This document shows, piece after piece, positions 29,494-38,192 of a DNA stretch of 64,000 nt. Origin of the DNA: Bacteroidota bacterium (GTDB lineage: Bacteria > Bacteroidota > Bacteroidia > B-17B0 > Aurantibacillaceae). The position numbers and the translations under genes are program-made. Position 1 is the first letter of the stretch. Each line of letters begins with the position of its first letter. The stretch covers positions 62,001 through 126,000 of the forward strand of contig JAJNBG010000004.1 of assembly GCA_021155905.1 (NCBI GenBank), written 5' to 3'. Below the pieces are notes generated by a model. The model saw nothing but the letters and a program-made list of their open reading frames with translations, searched no databases and was not told where the DNA came from.

Positions 29494-30780
29494 ATGGAAG
29501 AGAATTTACCGAAGGTGTTAATGTTAGGATGGGAGTTTCCGCCAATTATAAATGGTGGATTAGGTGTTGCTTGCCATGATCTTTCGAGTGCTATGTCAAA
29601 GTTTGCGGACATCACCATGGTGGTTCCGAAATCAAGCCTTGATTTCAAAACAGGCAAAGTGAAGCTTGTTGGCGCAAATAATATGGATTTGGGAGCATTG
29701 CCTAATTATTCACTTACTACAAAGATGCCTTTTAATCTTCATTCGATACCAGTTGATTTAGATCCATATTATACGTCTAGTTCCACGGGTGAAAATGTTT
29801 CCGCCGATTTTTTCAATGGAAATAAAAATGGATTGAAAGCCGGTCAATTTGATATTGAAAATTTGTATGGCGGAGATGTTATTAAGAAGGTAGTCCAGTT
29901 CAGTGATATCGCCGCGGCCTATGCATCAACTGTTGATTTTGACGTGATACACGCTCATGATTGGATGACGATGATTGCCGGTATGAAAATAAAGGAACAA
30001 ACCGGAAAACCATTGGTTATGCACATTCATTCATTAGAAGTTGATCGTAGCGGGCCACAAAGTAAAGGCTGGGTATATGATCTCGAAAAGAAAGGCATGG
30101 AGAGCGCAGATATGCTGATGCCAGTGAGTAATTTCACAGCAGAAAATATTCATCAGTATTATGGGATTAGTAAAAATAAAATGTCTGTTATCCACAATGG
30201 AAGTGTAACAGTTCCATCCTATAAGGGCAAAAAGACCTTTAAAGAAAAAACAGTGTTATTTGTGGGTAGACTCACACGCCAAAAAGGTCCGGAGCGTTTT
30301 CTCGACATCGCGGCGAGAGTTCTTGAAAAAGATCCTAACGTGAGATTTGTAATGGCTGGAACAGGAGACTACTTTAAATCCATGTTGGAGCAAAGTTCTT
30401 ACAGGCATATTGGGAACAGATTTCATATGACCGGTTTTTTAAATTCTGAAAAACTTAGACAATTGTTTTCAATCACTGATGTGTACTGCATGCCATCCGT
30501 TTCAGAACCATTTGGATTATCAGCTGTTGAAGCTGCTCAGTTTGGAATTCCATGTGTAATATCAAAACAGTCCGGGGTATCTGAAGTTTTAAAAGGCGCC
30601 TTGACGTTTGATCACTGGGATGTTAACAAAGCAGCGGATCATATCCTGAGTCTAATAAATGATTCGGTTTTTAGAGAGAAAATTGTTGCCGACGCCTATC
30701 AGAATTTAGATAACATCACCTGGGATATATCTGCGCAAAAAATAATGCGTTCCTATTCATCATATAATTTTATTCAATAA
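29494..30780 (+). CDS. GT4 glycosyltransferase, glycogen-synthase-like
   Basis: 428 residues. The N-terminal Rossmann domain starts with VLMLGWEFPPIINGGLGVAC, the glycine-rich nucleotide-sugar loop of glycogen/starch synthases, followed by VIHAHDWMT. The C-terminal domain has TVLFVGRLTRQKGPERFL and the donor-binding E-x7-E region (PSVSEPFGLSAVEAAQ). Enzymes of this GT4 group in Bacteroidota lie beside GH57 and make glycogen-type alpha-1,4-glucan from a nucleotide sugar. The GH57 gene follows after 18 nt. Cytoplasmic. Confidence 0.92.
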   Translation: MEENLPKVLMLGWEFPPIINGGLGVACHDLSSAMSKFADITMVVPKSSLDFKTGKVKLVGANNMDLGALPNYSLTTKMPFNLHSIPVDLDPYYTSSSTGENVSADFFNGNKNGLKAGQFDIENLYGGDVIKKVVQFSDIAAAYASTVDFDVIHAHDWMTMIAGMKIKEQTGKPLVMHIHSLEVDRSGPQSKGWVYDLEKKGMESADMLMPVSNFTAENIHQYYGISKNKMSVIHNGSVTVPSYKGKKTFKEKTVLFVGRLTRQKGPERFLDIAARVLEKDPNVRFVMAGTGDYFKSMLEQSSYRHIGNRFHMTGFLNSEKLRQLFSITDVYCMPSVSEPFGLSAVEAAQFGIPCVISKQSGVSEVLKGALTFDHWDVNKAADHILSLINDSVFREKIVADAYQNLDNITWDISAQKIMRSYSSYNFIQ

Positions 30781-30798
30781 CTTAAAAACAAAATCCCC

Positions 30799-32136
30799 AT
30801 GACTTCAATTTGCTTCTATTTTCAGGTACATCAGCCATTTAGGATCAGAAACTATTCCTTTTTTGATATTGGCACAAATAATCCTTACGAGGATGATATA
30901 AAGAATGAAGAAATTCTTCATAAAGTCTCAGATAAATGTTATCTGAAGACTAATCAAAAAATGTTGGAGCTGATCAAACGTCATGAGGGCAAGTTTAAAA
31001 TAAGTTATTCCATTAGTGGGACGGCTATGGAACAATTTGAGAAATACCGCCCGGATGTTTTGCAATCATTTATTGATTTGGCCAATACGGGTTGCGTTGA
31101 ATTTCTTGCTGAAACCTATTCGCACTCTTTAAGTTTTGTTTATTCGAAAAAGGAATTTGTGAGACAGGTTAAAAAGCATGGTAAAATGATTAAAAAGTAC
31201 TTTAATCAGGAACCGAAAATTTTCAGAAACACAGAGTTGATTTACAATAATGAGCTAGCCGTTTTCCTTGAAGGAATGGGCTATCAAGGTGTAGTATGTG
31301 AGGGAGTAGATCGATTACTTAATGGCAGAAGCCCGAATTTCGTGTACAAACCACAAGGTGCTGACAAAACTAAATTATTACTCAAAAATCATTTATTATC
31401 TGATGATATTGCTTTCCGTTTCTCTGACAGGGGATGGAAAGAGTTTCCTTTAACAGCTGATAAATTTTCAACCTGGGCCCATGCAGTTGCTGGTCAGGGA
31501 GAAACTATTAACTTATTCATGGATTACGAAACTTTTGGTGAACATCAATGGGAGTCAACAGGAATTTTTAATTTCCTTGATCATCTTCCAGCTCAGATTT
31601 TAAAGCACCCGGATTTTGATTTCAAAACGCCGTCGGAAGTGATTGCAAGTTATCCTGCCCGGGATACTTATGATGCTCATAATTTTATATCCTGGGCCGA
31701 CACAGAAAGGGATCTATCGGCCTGGTTAAGTAATTCGATGCAACACGAAGCTCTTAAGCAAATATATTCGCTGGAAGACACCGTTAAAGCTTGTGGTAAC
31801 AATGAAATACTTAAGATATGGGAAAGGCTTCAGACTTCCGATCATTTTTATTACATGTGTACTAAATTCTGGAATGACGGCGATGTACATAAGTATTTCA
31901 GTCCATTTGAATCTCCTTACGACGCATATATGTATTATATGAACGTATTTAGTGATCTGGAATGTAAATTAAGAGATATGATAGAAAAAATACAGCCAAT
32001 TACTGTTCAACAACCAAACCAAATCAATCTCGAGTTTCCGGGAGATGCTCAGGCACTTGGTATAGTAATTGGTAACATCGAACACGCTATGGTAGAGGAA
32101 AACAACTCGAAGAGTTCGCAACTGGCAGTAGCTTGA
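30799..32136 (+). CDS. GH57 alpha-amylase / glucanotransferase family protein
   Basis: 445 residues. It opens with ICFYFQVHQPFRI, the first conserved GH57 region (HQP). The nucleophile is Glu146 in FRNTELIYNNE and the acid/base Asp242 in LFMDYETFGEHQW. GH57 members cut or transfer alpha-1,4-glucan chains or make alpha-1,6 branches. The adjacent glycogen-synthase-like gene suggests a branching or chain-trimming role in glycogen metabolism, though the exact activity cannot be read from sequence. No signal peptide. The unit ends in a terminator. Confidence 0.94.
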   Translation: MTSICFYFQVHQPFRIRNYSFFDIGTNNPYEDDIKNEEILHKVSDKCYLKTNQKMLELIKRHEGKFKISYSISGTAMEQFEKYRPDVLQSFIDLANTGCVEFLAETYSHSLSFVYSKKEFVRQVKKHGKMIKKYFNQEPKIFRNTELIYNNELAVFLEGMGYQGVVCEGVDRLLNGRSPNFVYKPQGADKTKLLLKNHLLSDDIAFRFSDRGWKEFPLTADKFSTWAHAVAGQGETINLFMDYETFGEHQWESTGIFNFLDHLPAQILKHPDFDFKTPSEVIASYPARDTYDAHNFISWADTERDLSAWLSNSMQHEALKQIYSLEDTVKACGNNEILKIWERLQTSDHFYYMCTKFWNDGDVHKYFSPFESPYDAYMYYMNVFSDLECKLRDMIEKIQPITVQQPNQINLEFPGDAQALGIVIGNIEHAMVEENNSKSSQLAVA

Positions 32137-32173
32137 ATCAGGTTATCTGAAAATTAGACTTGGGTAAATAAAC

Positions 32174-32206
32174 AAAAAAGCCGTCATATATTGACGGCTT
32201 TTTTGT
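32174..32206 (+). terminator. Rho-independent terminator of the GT4-GH57 operon
   Basis: Stem AAAAAGCCGTCA / TGACGGCTTTTTT with a short AT loop. The rest of the 32137-32451 gap (about 32207-32396) shows nothing I can identify. Confidence 0.9.
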
Positions 32207-32396
32207 TTACTATTTGATTAATCATTTAATAAGATTCAGCAGGATATGCCCAACTCGTGTCGCGATCTCAATCTATTCATTTTACAGGGGCATGGGGCTA
32301 ACCTTGTAGTTTGTCAAGTGTATTCGTAGGGTATCATTAATAAAACCTGTGTGGTTGTTCTGTTGTTATAAAAGATAAATAAAGTAAAATCAGGTC

Positions 32397-32432
32397 AAAA
32401 AAAAACCGATAGGCAGGGCCCATCGGTTTTTT
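32397..32432 (-). terminator. Terminator of the AraC-family gene
   Basis: Near-perfect inverted repeat AAACCGAT.GG / CC.ATCGGTTT flanked by A and T runs, 20 nt beyond the AraC stop. It could work on both strands. Confidence 0.85.
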
Positions 32433-32451
32433 AAAATAAACTTTATGATTA

Positions 32452-33096
32452 TTATCGTTGCTGGTAAACTGCGTCATTCCCGGAATGACCATTTAAATTA
32501 CCTAAATTGAAAAGTACCGGATTATCCTGTAAAGTTGTTGGTTGGCTTGCAGGTAATGACTCTGGTAATTTGTGAGTTTTGATAAATTCACTTTTTGAAA
32601 TAGAAGCTAAGTATTGAGACGGACTTAAGCCGGTAATCTTTTTAAACTGATTTGATAGATGTGCTAAACTGCTATAGTGCAATTTATACGATATCTCAGT
32701 TAAAGTTAATCCTTCATAGATTAATAGTTCCTTAACACGCTCAATTTTTGTTGCAATAATAAAGCTTTGGATACTGCATCCGTGAACTTTTGCAAATAAA
32801 TTGGCCATATAAGTATAATGGTAGCCTAATTTCTCACTTAAATAGTCTGAGAAGTTTGTTTTGATTTGTTCCTCCGAATAATAAACCTGTTCAATAACAG
32901 TCTTTTTTATTTTCTCAATAAGGATGTTTTTCTTCTTATTGATTAATTCAACCCTTACTTTATCTAAAGCGGCATCAAGATTTTCAGATGTTGTATTCTC
33001 TCTGTTTAAAACCGTGTTACTGTTCTTATCAAAATTTTGTTGAATTGGATTCGGGACATCGGAGTTTTGCATTGATTTTTCGTTAGGATTTTGCAT
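32452..33096 (-). CDS. AraC-family transcriptional regulator
   Basis: 214 residues. The C-terminal AraC HTH domain (about 85-185) is clear: SEKLGYHYTYMANLFAKVHG for the first helix-turn-helix and LTEISYKLHYSSLAHLSNQF followed by GLSPSQYL for the second. The N-terminal 60 residues are polar and low in complexity, and there is no sugar-binding cupin domain, so the inducer is unclear. Small AraC proteins of this type are common in Bacteroidota. A degenerate composite promoter site lies 71 nt upstream. Confidence 0.9.
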   Translation of the reverse strand: MQNPNEKSMQNSDVPNPIQQNFDKNSNTVLNRENTTSENLDAALDKVRVELINKKKNILIEKIKKTVIEQVYYSEEQIKTNFSDYLSEKLGYHYTYMANLFAKVHGCSIQSFIIATKIERVKELLIYEGLTLTEISYKLHYSSLAHLSNQFKKITGLSPSQYLASISKSEFIKTHKLPESLPASQPTTLQDNPVLFNLGNLNGHSGNDAVYQQR

Positions 33097-33167
33097 AGAC
33101 TTAATGATTTAAATTGTTAATATTTTAGTTATTAATGAGTATCTAGAGTTACCTTAGTTTTCCATTG

Positions 33168-33230
33168 TAAAAGTACTTTAGGAATAGGGATTCTGTAAGC
33201 TTAATCGTTAACAGGGCATTTATTGGGGTT
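33168..33230 (-). promoter_or_regulatory. Degenerate composite promoter of the AraC-family gene
   Basis: On the minus strand: AACCC, 17 nt, ACGAT, 28 nt, TACTTTTA. The spacings and the -7 element fit the window-wide pattern, but the first box keeps only two of five consensus bases and the second four of five. Weak on its own. Confidence 0.4.
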
Positions 33231-33295
33231 GAAAAAGGTACAATAATCGGTACAGAACTGTCTTTTTAATCGACGGGGTACTATAAGTGTAAGAA

Positions 33296-33562
33296 TTAGT
33301 TACTATTCCCCCCGGATTCTAAATAGATTTCCAATTGACGTTCCAACTGCAAACTGTCTAGTTTTCCTGCTTTAAAGTCAATAATAATCTTTTTTAAATG
33401 CTTTTTTTTATACCCGATGGAACCCGGAGGATCTTCAAACAATGATTTATATTTACCAAAATCGGAAGGCGATATTTCTTCAATTTTGAATACAAGCCAG
33501 GTTGCAAATATCAAATTAAATAGAAAGAATGCCGGTTTAAGAAGAAAAGTATAATTTTTCAT
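33296..33562 (-). CDS. Small membrane-anchored protein of the GT2 operon
   Basis: 88 residues: a single N-terminal hydrophobic helix (about 6-25, LLKPAFFLFNLIFATWLVF) and a charged tail rich in Lys, Glu and Leu that is likely helical. No family recognised. Its ATG is 5 nt after the GT2 stop, so it is translated from the same mRNA. Small membrane subunits often accompany cellulose-synthase-like enzymes, which is the simplest guess for its role. Confidence 0.75.
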   Translation of the reverse strand: MKNYTFLLKPAFFLFNLIFATWLVFKIEEISPSDFGKYKSLFEDPPGSIGYKKKHLKKIIIDFKAGKLDSLQLERQLEIYLESGGNSN

Positions 33563-33567
33563 TTTAG

Positions 33568-35400
33568 TTAATCTATGACAGGTTTATTATTTAATGGTTT
33601 CCAATAGGCTGCTCTTATCATAATACTTAAAGAAATAATATTAAAAATGCACCAAAAGGCATTTGCTGCGAATCCTGAAGGAGTTGGATGATGACCAATT
33701 GAAATTAAAAAAATATTATAGAGTATTCCAATAAGTATTAATGCTATAATTACAATATGGGGGATCACATGTTTTAAATTATTATTACTGAGTTGCAGAT
33801 CCTTCCTGGTCACATTAAACTCTACTTTTTTACCCCTGATGACAGAAAGTAATGACATCAACATAAACCAAAAACTCGAGATATAATATTGATCGCCCCT
33901 TTTTGTTGAAATGCCCCAACATCCCAATGTCATGGTTAAGGTATTCATGATTTGGAAGGGGAGGAAATATTTAAAAAAATCAAAGCTATAGGCTCTAACA
34001 GGCAGTGAAAGGGTGAAGAAAAAAATGATGGGACTAATTAGAAATACGAGGATCCAAAGTGGTGCAAAATAGGACCAGATGGTATTAAAATAACAGATTT
34101 TCTGACCCAAAGTTAAACCGTTTTTAAAGATCGGGTTGTCCTTTAATGCGATATCAAGGGAGCCTTCTGCATATCTCTTGTGCTGTTTGATCCAACTGTC
34201 AAGGTCTTGTGTTGAAAGCATTTTGCACTCAATATCTGCATGTTGTATACTTTCCCATCGGTTTTCTTTATCTGCGTGGAGCATAATGGAGGTATATATG
34301 TCCTCAGAAGCATGAAATTTAAAAGGTATGACTTCCTGATGTAGGATTAATTCATTGGTTTGTTTTCTTATCTCTGTTTTACTTTTATGTTGACTTTTTA
34401 GATCTTCCTGAAGTTTTTGGATTTCATCTGAGAAATCTTTTACGGCAAGACTCATAATCGCTTCTCTCCGGTGAATGGAAGCTGCGCCGCAACAAAAAGC
34501 CGCGTTATGATAATTCCTTTTTCGTAAAATCGCATCGTAAAAAAGCCGGGGGTCATTTCCGTATATATCTTCATTGACCATTACTTTTCCAAAAATGAAA
34601 GCAATTATTTTTTTTAAATTTTTATTTGATACATTCAATTTTGTAATAATAACGTCACTTAATTTCTCAGCTTCAGTGGTGTCGTAAAACCATTGAGGGG
34701 TTTGAACCCATGCTACTTTTTTTCTTTTAAAATATCCTGTAGTGTTAACAAGGAATTCGGGAAAAGCTCTGGTATCAGCGTCCAGTATCACAAAAAGATC
34801 GCCGTCTGTATGTTCCAGCGCATTTTTTAGATTTCCCGCTTTATAACCTTCATTATGCTCACGGATCAGATAGTTAACACCTTCTTCCTCAGCTACCTGT
34901 TTCATGTTTTCTTTAGCAGGGTTTCTCCCGTCCCGCCTGCCGTCATCAAGCACATAAACTTTTACTTCCACATCTGCATAAGGGTATTTTATTTTTTTTG
35001 CGTCTATGATACTAAGCCTAACCAGCTCTACTTCTTCATTATAGGTAGCAATAAAGACATCAATTTTAACCGGCCTGTCGGGTCTTCCCTCCAGATCCTC
35101 AATTTCAGAGAGGAAATGAACCGGCGGCTTTTTTTCCGGGTCCTTATTTGCCCAGAAATTTACTACCAATAAAACAGTACTGATAAAGCTTAAGGTTTCC
35201 GCTGTGACAAGCAGCAAGGAAAACCACAGGACATCGTAATTAAAAGAAAATTTCCATCTCCAGTTTAGATAGGCAATGCCAAGGGCAATAGTTACTATTC
35301 CTGAAAACTGGAATAAAAGTGTCCGGTACTTATTTTCAGGAATTGGTTTATAGGGCAACCTATCATCAAATTTGCTAAAATAGAATTCTTTCTGGCTCAT
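33568..35400 (-). CDS. Cellulose-synthase-like GT2 membrane glycosyltransferase
   Basis: 610 residues from ATG 35400 (a TTG at 35415 overlaps the previous gene and is less likely). Two N-terminal transmembrane helices precede a GT2 domain with IDVFIATYNEE, VYVLDDGRRDG, the DAD of FVILDADTRAF, a TPQWFYD acceptor loop, SEDIYTS (TED-like base) and the polymerising Q-x-x-R motif as QHKRY. About five C-terminal helices follow, with EFNVTRK matching the FxVT gating loop of BcsA. No PilZ domain, so it is not directly controlled by c-di-GMP. It should make and extrude a beta-glucan-type polymer. Five nt follow the STAS gene. Confidence 0.92.
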   Translation of the reverse strand: MSQKEFYFSKFDDRLPYKPIPENKYRTLLFQFSGIVTIALGIAYLNWRWKFSFNYDVLWFSLLLVTAETLSFISTVLLVVNFWANKDPEKKPPVHFLSEIEDLEGRPDRPVKIDVFIATYNEEVELVRLSIIDAKKIKYPYADVEVKVYVLDDGRRDGRNPAKENMKQVAEEEGVNYLIREHNEGYKAGNLKNALEHTDGDLFVILDADTRAFPEFLVNTTGYFKRKKVAWVQTPQWFYDTTEAEKLSDVIITKLNVSNKNLKKIIAFIFGKVMVNEDIYGNDPRLFYDAILRKRNYHNAAFCCGAASIHRREAIMSLAVKDFSDEIQKLQEDLKSQHKSKTEIRKQTNELILHQEVIPFKFHASEDIYTSIMLHADKENRWESIQHADIECKMLSTQDLDSWIKQHKRYAEGSLDIALKDNPIFKNGLTLGQKICYFNTIWSYFAPLWILVFLISPIIFFFTLSLPVRAYSFDFFKYFLPFQIMNTLTMTLGCWGISTKRGDQYYISSFWFMLMSLLSVIRGKKVEFNVTRKDLQLSNNNLKHVIPHIVIIALILIGILYNIFLISIGHHPTPSGFAANAFWCIFNIISLSIMIRAAYWKPLNNKPVID

Positions 35401-35405
35401 AAATG

Positions 35406-35759
35406 TTAACTGCAATTAATAAATTTATCCAATCCCATGGTTTTGATTTTAACTTGTATTCTCTTATTTACATTAACAAATTTCAATTTTATACCATTCT
35501 TCATAGATGCTTTTAAAATTCTTATCAAACTGGCCAAACCGTTATTGTTTATGTACGGTACATTTTTGAAATCGTAATATTGTACTCCCTGACATAATAC
35601 TCCGGCAAGCGCTTTTTCTTTTTCCTGGTCATCATCTATTTGTATACTTCCATGATCGTAGACCTGTTCGTTCAATAGGAATAAACCAGGTTCAGCGGTG
35701 CTCTGGTCCAAATTATTTGTCTGTATTTGTTCAACTTGTTTTTCCAATTTGGTTTCCAT
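35406..35759 (-). CDS. STAS-domain protein lacking the phosphorylatable Ser
   Basis: 117 residues. After a polar N-terminus (about 1-30) comes a STAS-like alpha/beta domain with YDFKNVPYINNNGLASLIR and VNVNKRIQVKIKTMGLDKFI, the layout of SpoIIAA/anti-anti-sigma proteins. The usual DSSG, whose Ser is phosphorylated by an anti-sigma kinase, is replaced by Asn71-Asn72-Asn73-Gly74. The site therefore cannot be phosphorylated in the classical way. It heads the GT2 operon (5-nt gap) and could be a fixed-state regulator or structural partner of the synthase. Confidence 0.8.
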   Translation of the reverse strand: METKLEKQVEQIQTNNLDQSTAEPGLFLLNEQVYDHGSIQIDDDQEKEKALAGVLCQGVQYYDFKNVPYINNNGLASLIRILKASMKNGIKLKFVNVNKRIQVKIKTMGLDKFINCS

Positions 35760-35808
35760 GATTTCTATTTTTTTGTTGGTTGGTATGAGGTAAGGACAAT
35801 ACCTGTTT

Positions 35809-35871
35809 CAAAAATAGTCCCGCTATCGAGAGAATAACTTACATTTCGTTAACTGCTTATTTCTGATAGCC
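35809..35871 (-). promoter_or_regulatory. Composite promoter of the STAS-GT2 operon
   Basis: On the minus strand: GGCTA, 17 nt, ACGAA, 28 nt, TATTTTTG, a full match. It shares the 357-bp gap 35760-36116 with the divergent site at 36016; I see nothing else there. Confidence 0.82.
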
Positions 35872-36015
35872 AGAGAGACTATTATTTTACCTGCATATTA
35901 TAGAATTATAGATGTTTGAAATCTATTAAAAAGCTCACCTAATTCTATGTTTGTAAACTTTATCCGGATGACCAGACTTAAGAAGCTGAATTATGATCTT
36001 TGATAACGAGTTTTA

Positions 36016-36078
36016 AACTATTCAAATGCCAGAGTGAACGAATACTCTTTTTTTAATCTTAAAAGGAGTTTAATTTGG
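36016..36078 (+). promoter_or_regulatory. Composite promoter of the CBM-acyltransferase operon
   Basis: AACTA, 17 nt, ACGAA, 28 nt, TAATTTGG. The first box and the -7 element deviate slightly; the spacings are exact. Divergent from the STAS-GT2 promoter. Confidence 0.68.
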
Positions 36079-36116
36079 TATTAATTTAAGGATCGTTTAC
36101 CCTAAAAGTTTATCAC

Positions 36117-36839
36117 GTGGAATCAAATAAATCTGCCATTAAAATTTTACTTACATTATATTTAACCGCCTTATTGGTTTTCTGTATTGAACGAAATTTT
36201 CTCGTTGCTGAGATACGTGGCGAGACACTTAGTAATTACTCTAATATTTCCTGGATTGATCAGATCGTACTTTTGATTGATGACTTTGAAGGTCTCAGAT
36301 CGGACAGTGTTTCTGTTCAAAAAGCGGGTTTCTTTGGCTACGGAAGGATGAAAATATCACTGGACAGCGTTCATGTTGATCAAAATTTAGCTGCGTCAAA
36401 AACCTGTTTAAAAATTGACTGGAGTGGGAAAGACAGCTATGCCGGTTGGGGGAAAGGTGTGGGTAAGAATGTAGATATAAATACATACACAGACTATCTG
36501 AATTTTAGGGTATTGGTACCTATGGGAACTTCTAAAGAAGAGACTTTGCTGGTACGGCTGGAAGAGGATGATAATAGTAATGGCGTGTTAGATGAAACAA
36601 ATGACGATAGCTGGGGATATAGGTTGAAAATTAAGCCTCAGGATAAATGGCAATTAATTTCTATTCCTTTAACCGATTTTACGGATGGGAATGTAGGAGG
36701 AGACAGCCTTTTAAATATCACAAGGAAGGGTGGCCTTCACACTATTATATTTTCTTTTGAGCAGGTAGAAAAATACACATCTGAACACAATTGGTATTTT
36801 GATTTTATCTGCTTTACGAAAGGCAAAATTAAGGACTAA
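36117..36839 (+). CDS. Membrane-anchored CBM11-like carbohydrate-binding protein
   Basis: 240 residues starting at a GTG (no usable in-frame ATG upstream). A hydrophobic segment (about 8-24) acts as a signal or anchor. Residues about 50-238 form one jelly roll, LLIDDFEGLRSDS to NWYFDFICFTKG, with SYAGWGKG and a LVRLEEDDNSNG loop rich in acidic residues that may bind calcium. It is clearly paralogous to the N-terminal domain of the GH26-like enzyme at 20238, but without a catalytic domain. The acyltransferase follows after 14 nt. It probably holds an exopolysaccharide at the cell surface. Confidence 0.8.
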   Translation: MESNKSAIKILLTLYLTALLVFCIERNFLVAEIRGETLSNYSNISWIDQIVLLIDDFEGLRSDSVSVQKAGFFGYGRMKISLDSVHVDQNLAASKTCLKIDWSGKDSYAGWGKGVGKNVDINTYTDYLNFRVLVPMGTSKEETLLVRLEEDDNSNGVLDETNDDSWGYRLKIKPQDKWQLISIPLTDFTDGNVGGDSLLNITRKGGLHTIIFSFEQVEKYTSEHNWYFDFICFTKGKIKD

Positions 36840-36853
36840 ATTTTTAAAGTACT

Positions 36854-38077
36854 ATGGGAACCCAAAACACACAACGGATTTATTTCAAGAACCTTGATAT
36901 CTTAAGATTCATGGCGGCGTATATGATTGTATTGCTTCATTGTTTTTTTGGATGGCAGATTAAATTCGGGAATCCCGAATTGTTGGTTAGTACCTTTTCT
37001 CATTCCTCTGTTGAGAAAATTGAACTTCTACTACATAACTTTTCTTTTGGGGTTGATATTTTTTTTATCGTTAGTGGTTTTTTATTAACTTATTTGCTGC
37101 TTGTTGAAAAAGAGAAAACCGGGAAGGTGGATATTCTTAAATTTTATATCCGCCGGGCATTTAGAATTTGGCCTCTTTATTTTTTCATGATCCTGTTAGG
37201 TCCTGTGCTGAGTTATTTTTTGTATGAGCAAAGTCCGACCTATATTTATCATTTTTTATTTTCTGGAAATTTTGATTTAATAGAAAACGGTCCAAAATCT
37301 GTAGCGACCAATCATCTGTGGTCAATTTGCATAGAAGAGCACTTTTATGTCTTTTGCCCATTGATTATAGCCTTTATTCCAATGAAGAAATTACCGCAGA
37401 CCTTATTGAGTATCATATTGGTTTGCATAATTTTCAGGGGATTTTTTCTGTCACACACTAGTGATTACGGCATGTCTTATTATGTGCATACGTTGAGTCG
37501 GATAGACGTCCTGGCGCTGGGTGGTTTGTTTGGGTATTTGTTTTATCATCAAAAAATAAAATTTAACCATGCGCTTCCTGTACGATTGATTATTTACAGC
37601 ATTTTTTTATTGATTTTTTTCAATGTTAATTATGTAGAAAGCGGTTGGTTTTTAATTGACACTATGAAAAAGTATCTTTTTATCATACCGTTTTCATATT
37701 GGCTTGGAAATTTTCTATTCCATAGAAATGCTTTGTTTTCGGTCGATCGCCCAAATATATTTCATTTATTTGGAAAAGTTTCATACGGGATCTATATGTT
37801 TAATCCTGTCATTATTTTTTTAGTAATAAGCTTTTTCGAAAAATATGGTTTCAAAAATTATTTCTATTTTTTAGTTGCAGTGCATGTACTGTTGGCCATT
37901 GCAGCGTTTCTTTCCTATCGTTTTCTGGAGTTGCCGTTTCTTTCTCTTAAGGAAAAGTTTGCCGTTGTGAAAAGTGGAACAGGCTCTGATGAAGAGGAGT
38001 CAAAGCAGGAGAGCACAGAGGAAGCTCTTGCGCAGGAAGTAATTATTGTTGATGTAATTAAAAATGGAAGTAGTTAA
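36854..38077 (+). CDS. Acyltransferase 3 family membrane protein
   Basis: 407 residues with about ten transmembrane helices. N-terminal IYFKNLDILRFMAAYMIVLLH and FGVDIFFIVSGFLLTY are the two hallmark motifs of the acyltransferase_3/OatA family, including the catalytic His in the first helix. Such enzymes move acetyl or other short acyl groups onto extracytoplasmic sugars. It is therefore likely to O-acetylate the polysaccharide made by the neighbouring GT2. The last 40 residues are an acidic, Glu/Ser-rich cytoplasmic tail. Confidence 0.94.
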   Translation: MGTQNTQRIYFKNLDILRFMAAYMIVLLHCFFGWQIKFGNPELLVSTFSHSSVEKIELLLHNFSFGVDIFFIVSGFLLTYLLLVEKEKTGKVDILKFYIRRAFRIWPLYFFMILLGPVLSYFLYEQSPTYIYHFLFSGNFDLIENGPKSVATNHLWSICIEEHFYVFCPLIIAFIPMKKLPQTLLSIILVCIIFRGFFLSHTSDYGMSYYVHTLSRIDVLALGGLFGYLFYHQKIKFNHALPVRLIIYSIFLLIFFNVNYVESGWFLIDTMKKYLFIIPFSYWLGNFLFHRNALFSVDRPNIFHLFGKVSYGIYMFNPVIIFLVISFFEKYGFKNYFYFLVAVHVLLAIAAFLSYRFLELPFLSLKEKFAVVKSGTGSDEEESKQESTEEALAQEVIIVDVIKNGSS

Positions 38078-38097
38078 AATATATATTTCATTTCTCT

Positions 38098-38160
38098 GGC
38101 TATTCTAAATCCGTAGTCACCGAAATTATATCCAAACTGCTTTTTCATGAAGTAAGTTTA
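38098..38160 (+). promoter_or_regulatory. Composite promoter of the first beta-propeller gene
   Basis: GGCTA, 17 nt, CCGAA, 28 nt, TAAGTTTA, 32 nt before ATG 38193. Confidence 0.8.
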
Positions 38161-38192
38161 CAACAAAAGAACCGTACTAAAAACAACACGTT

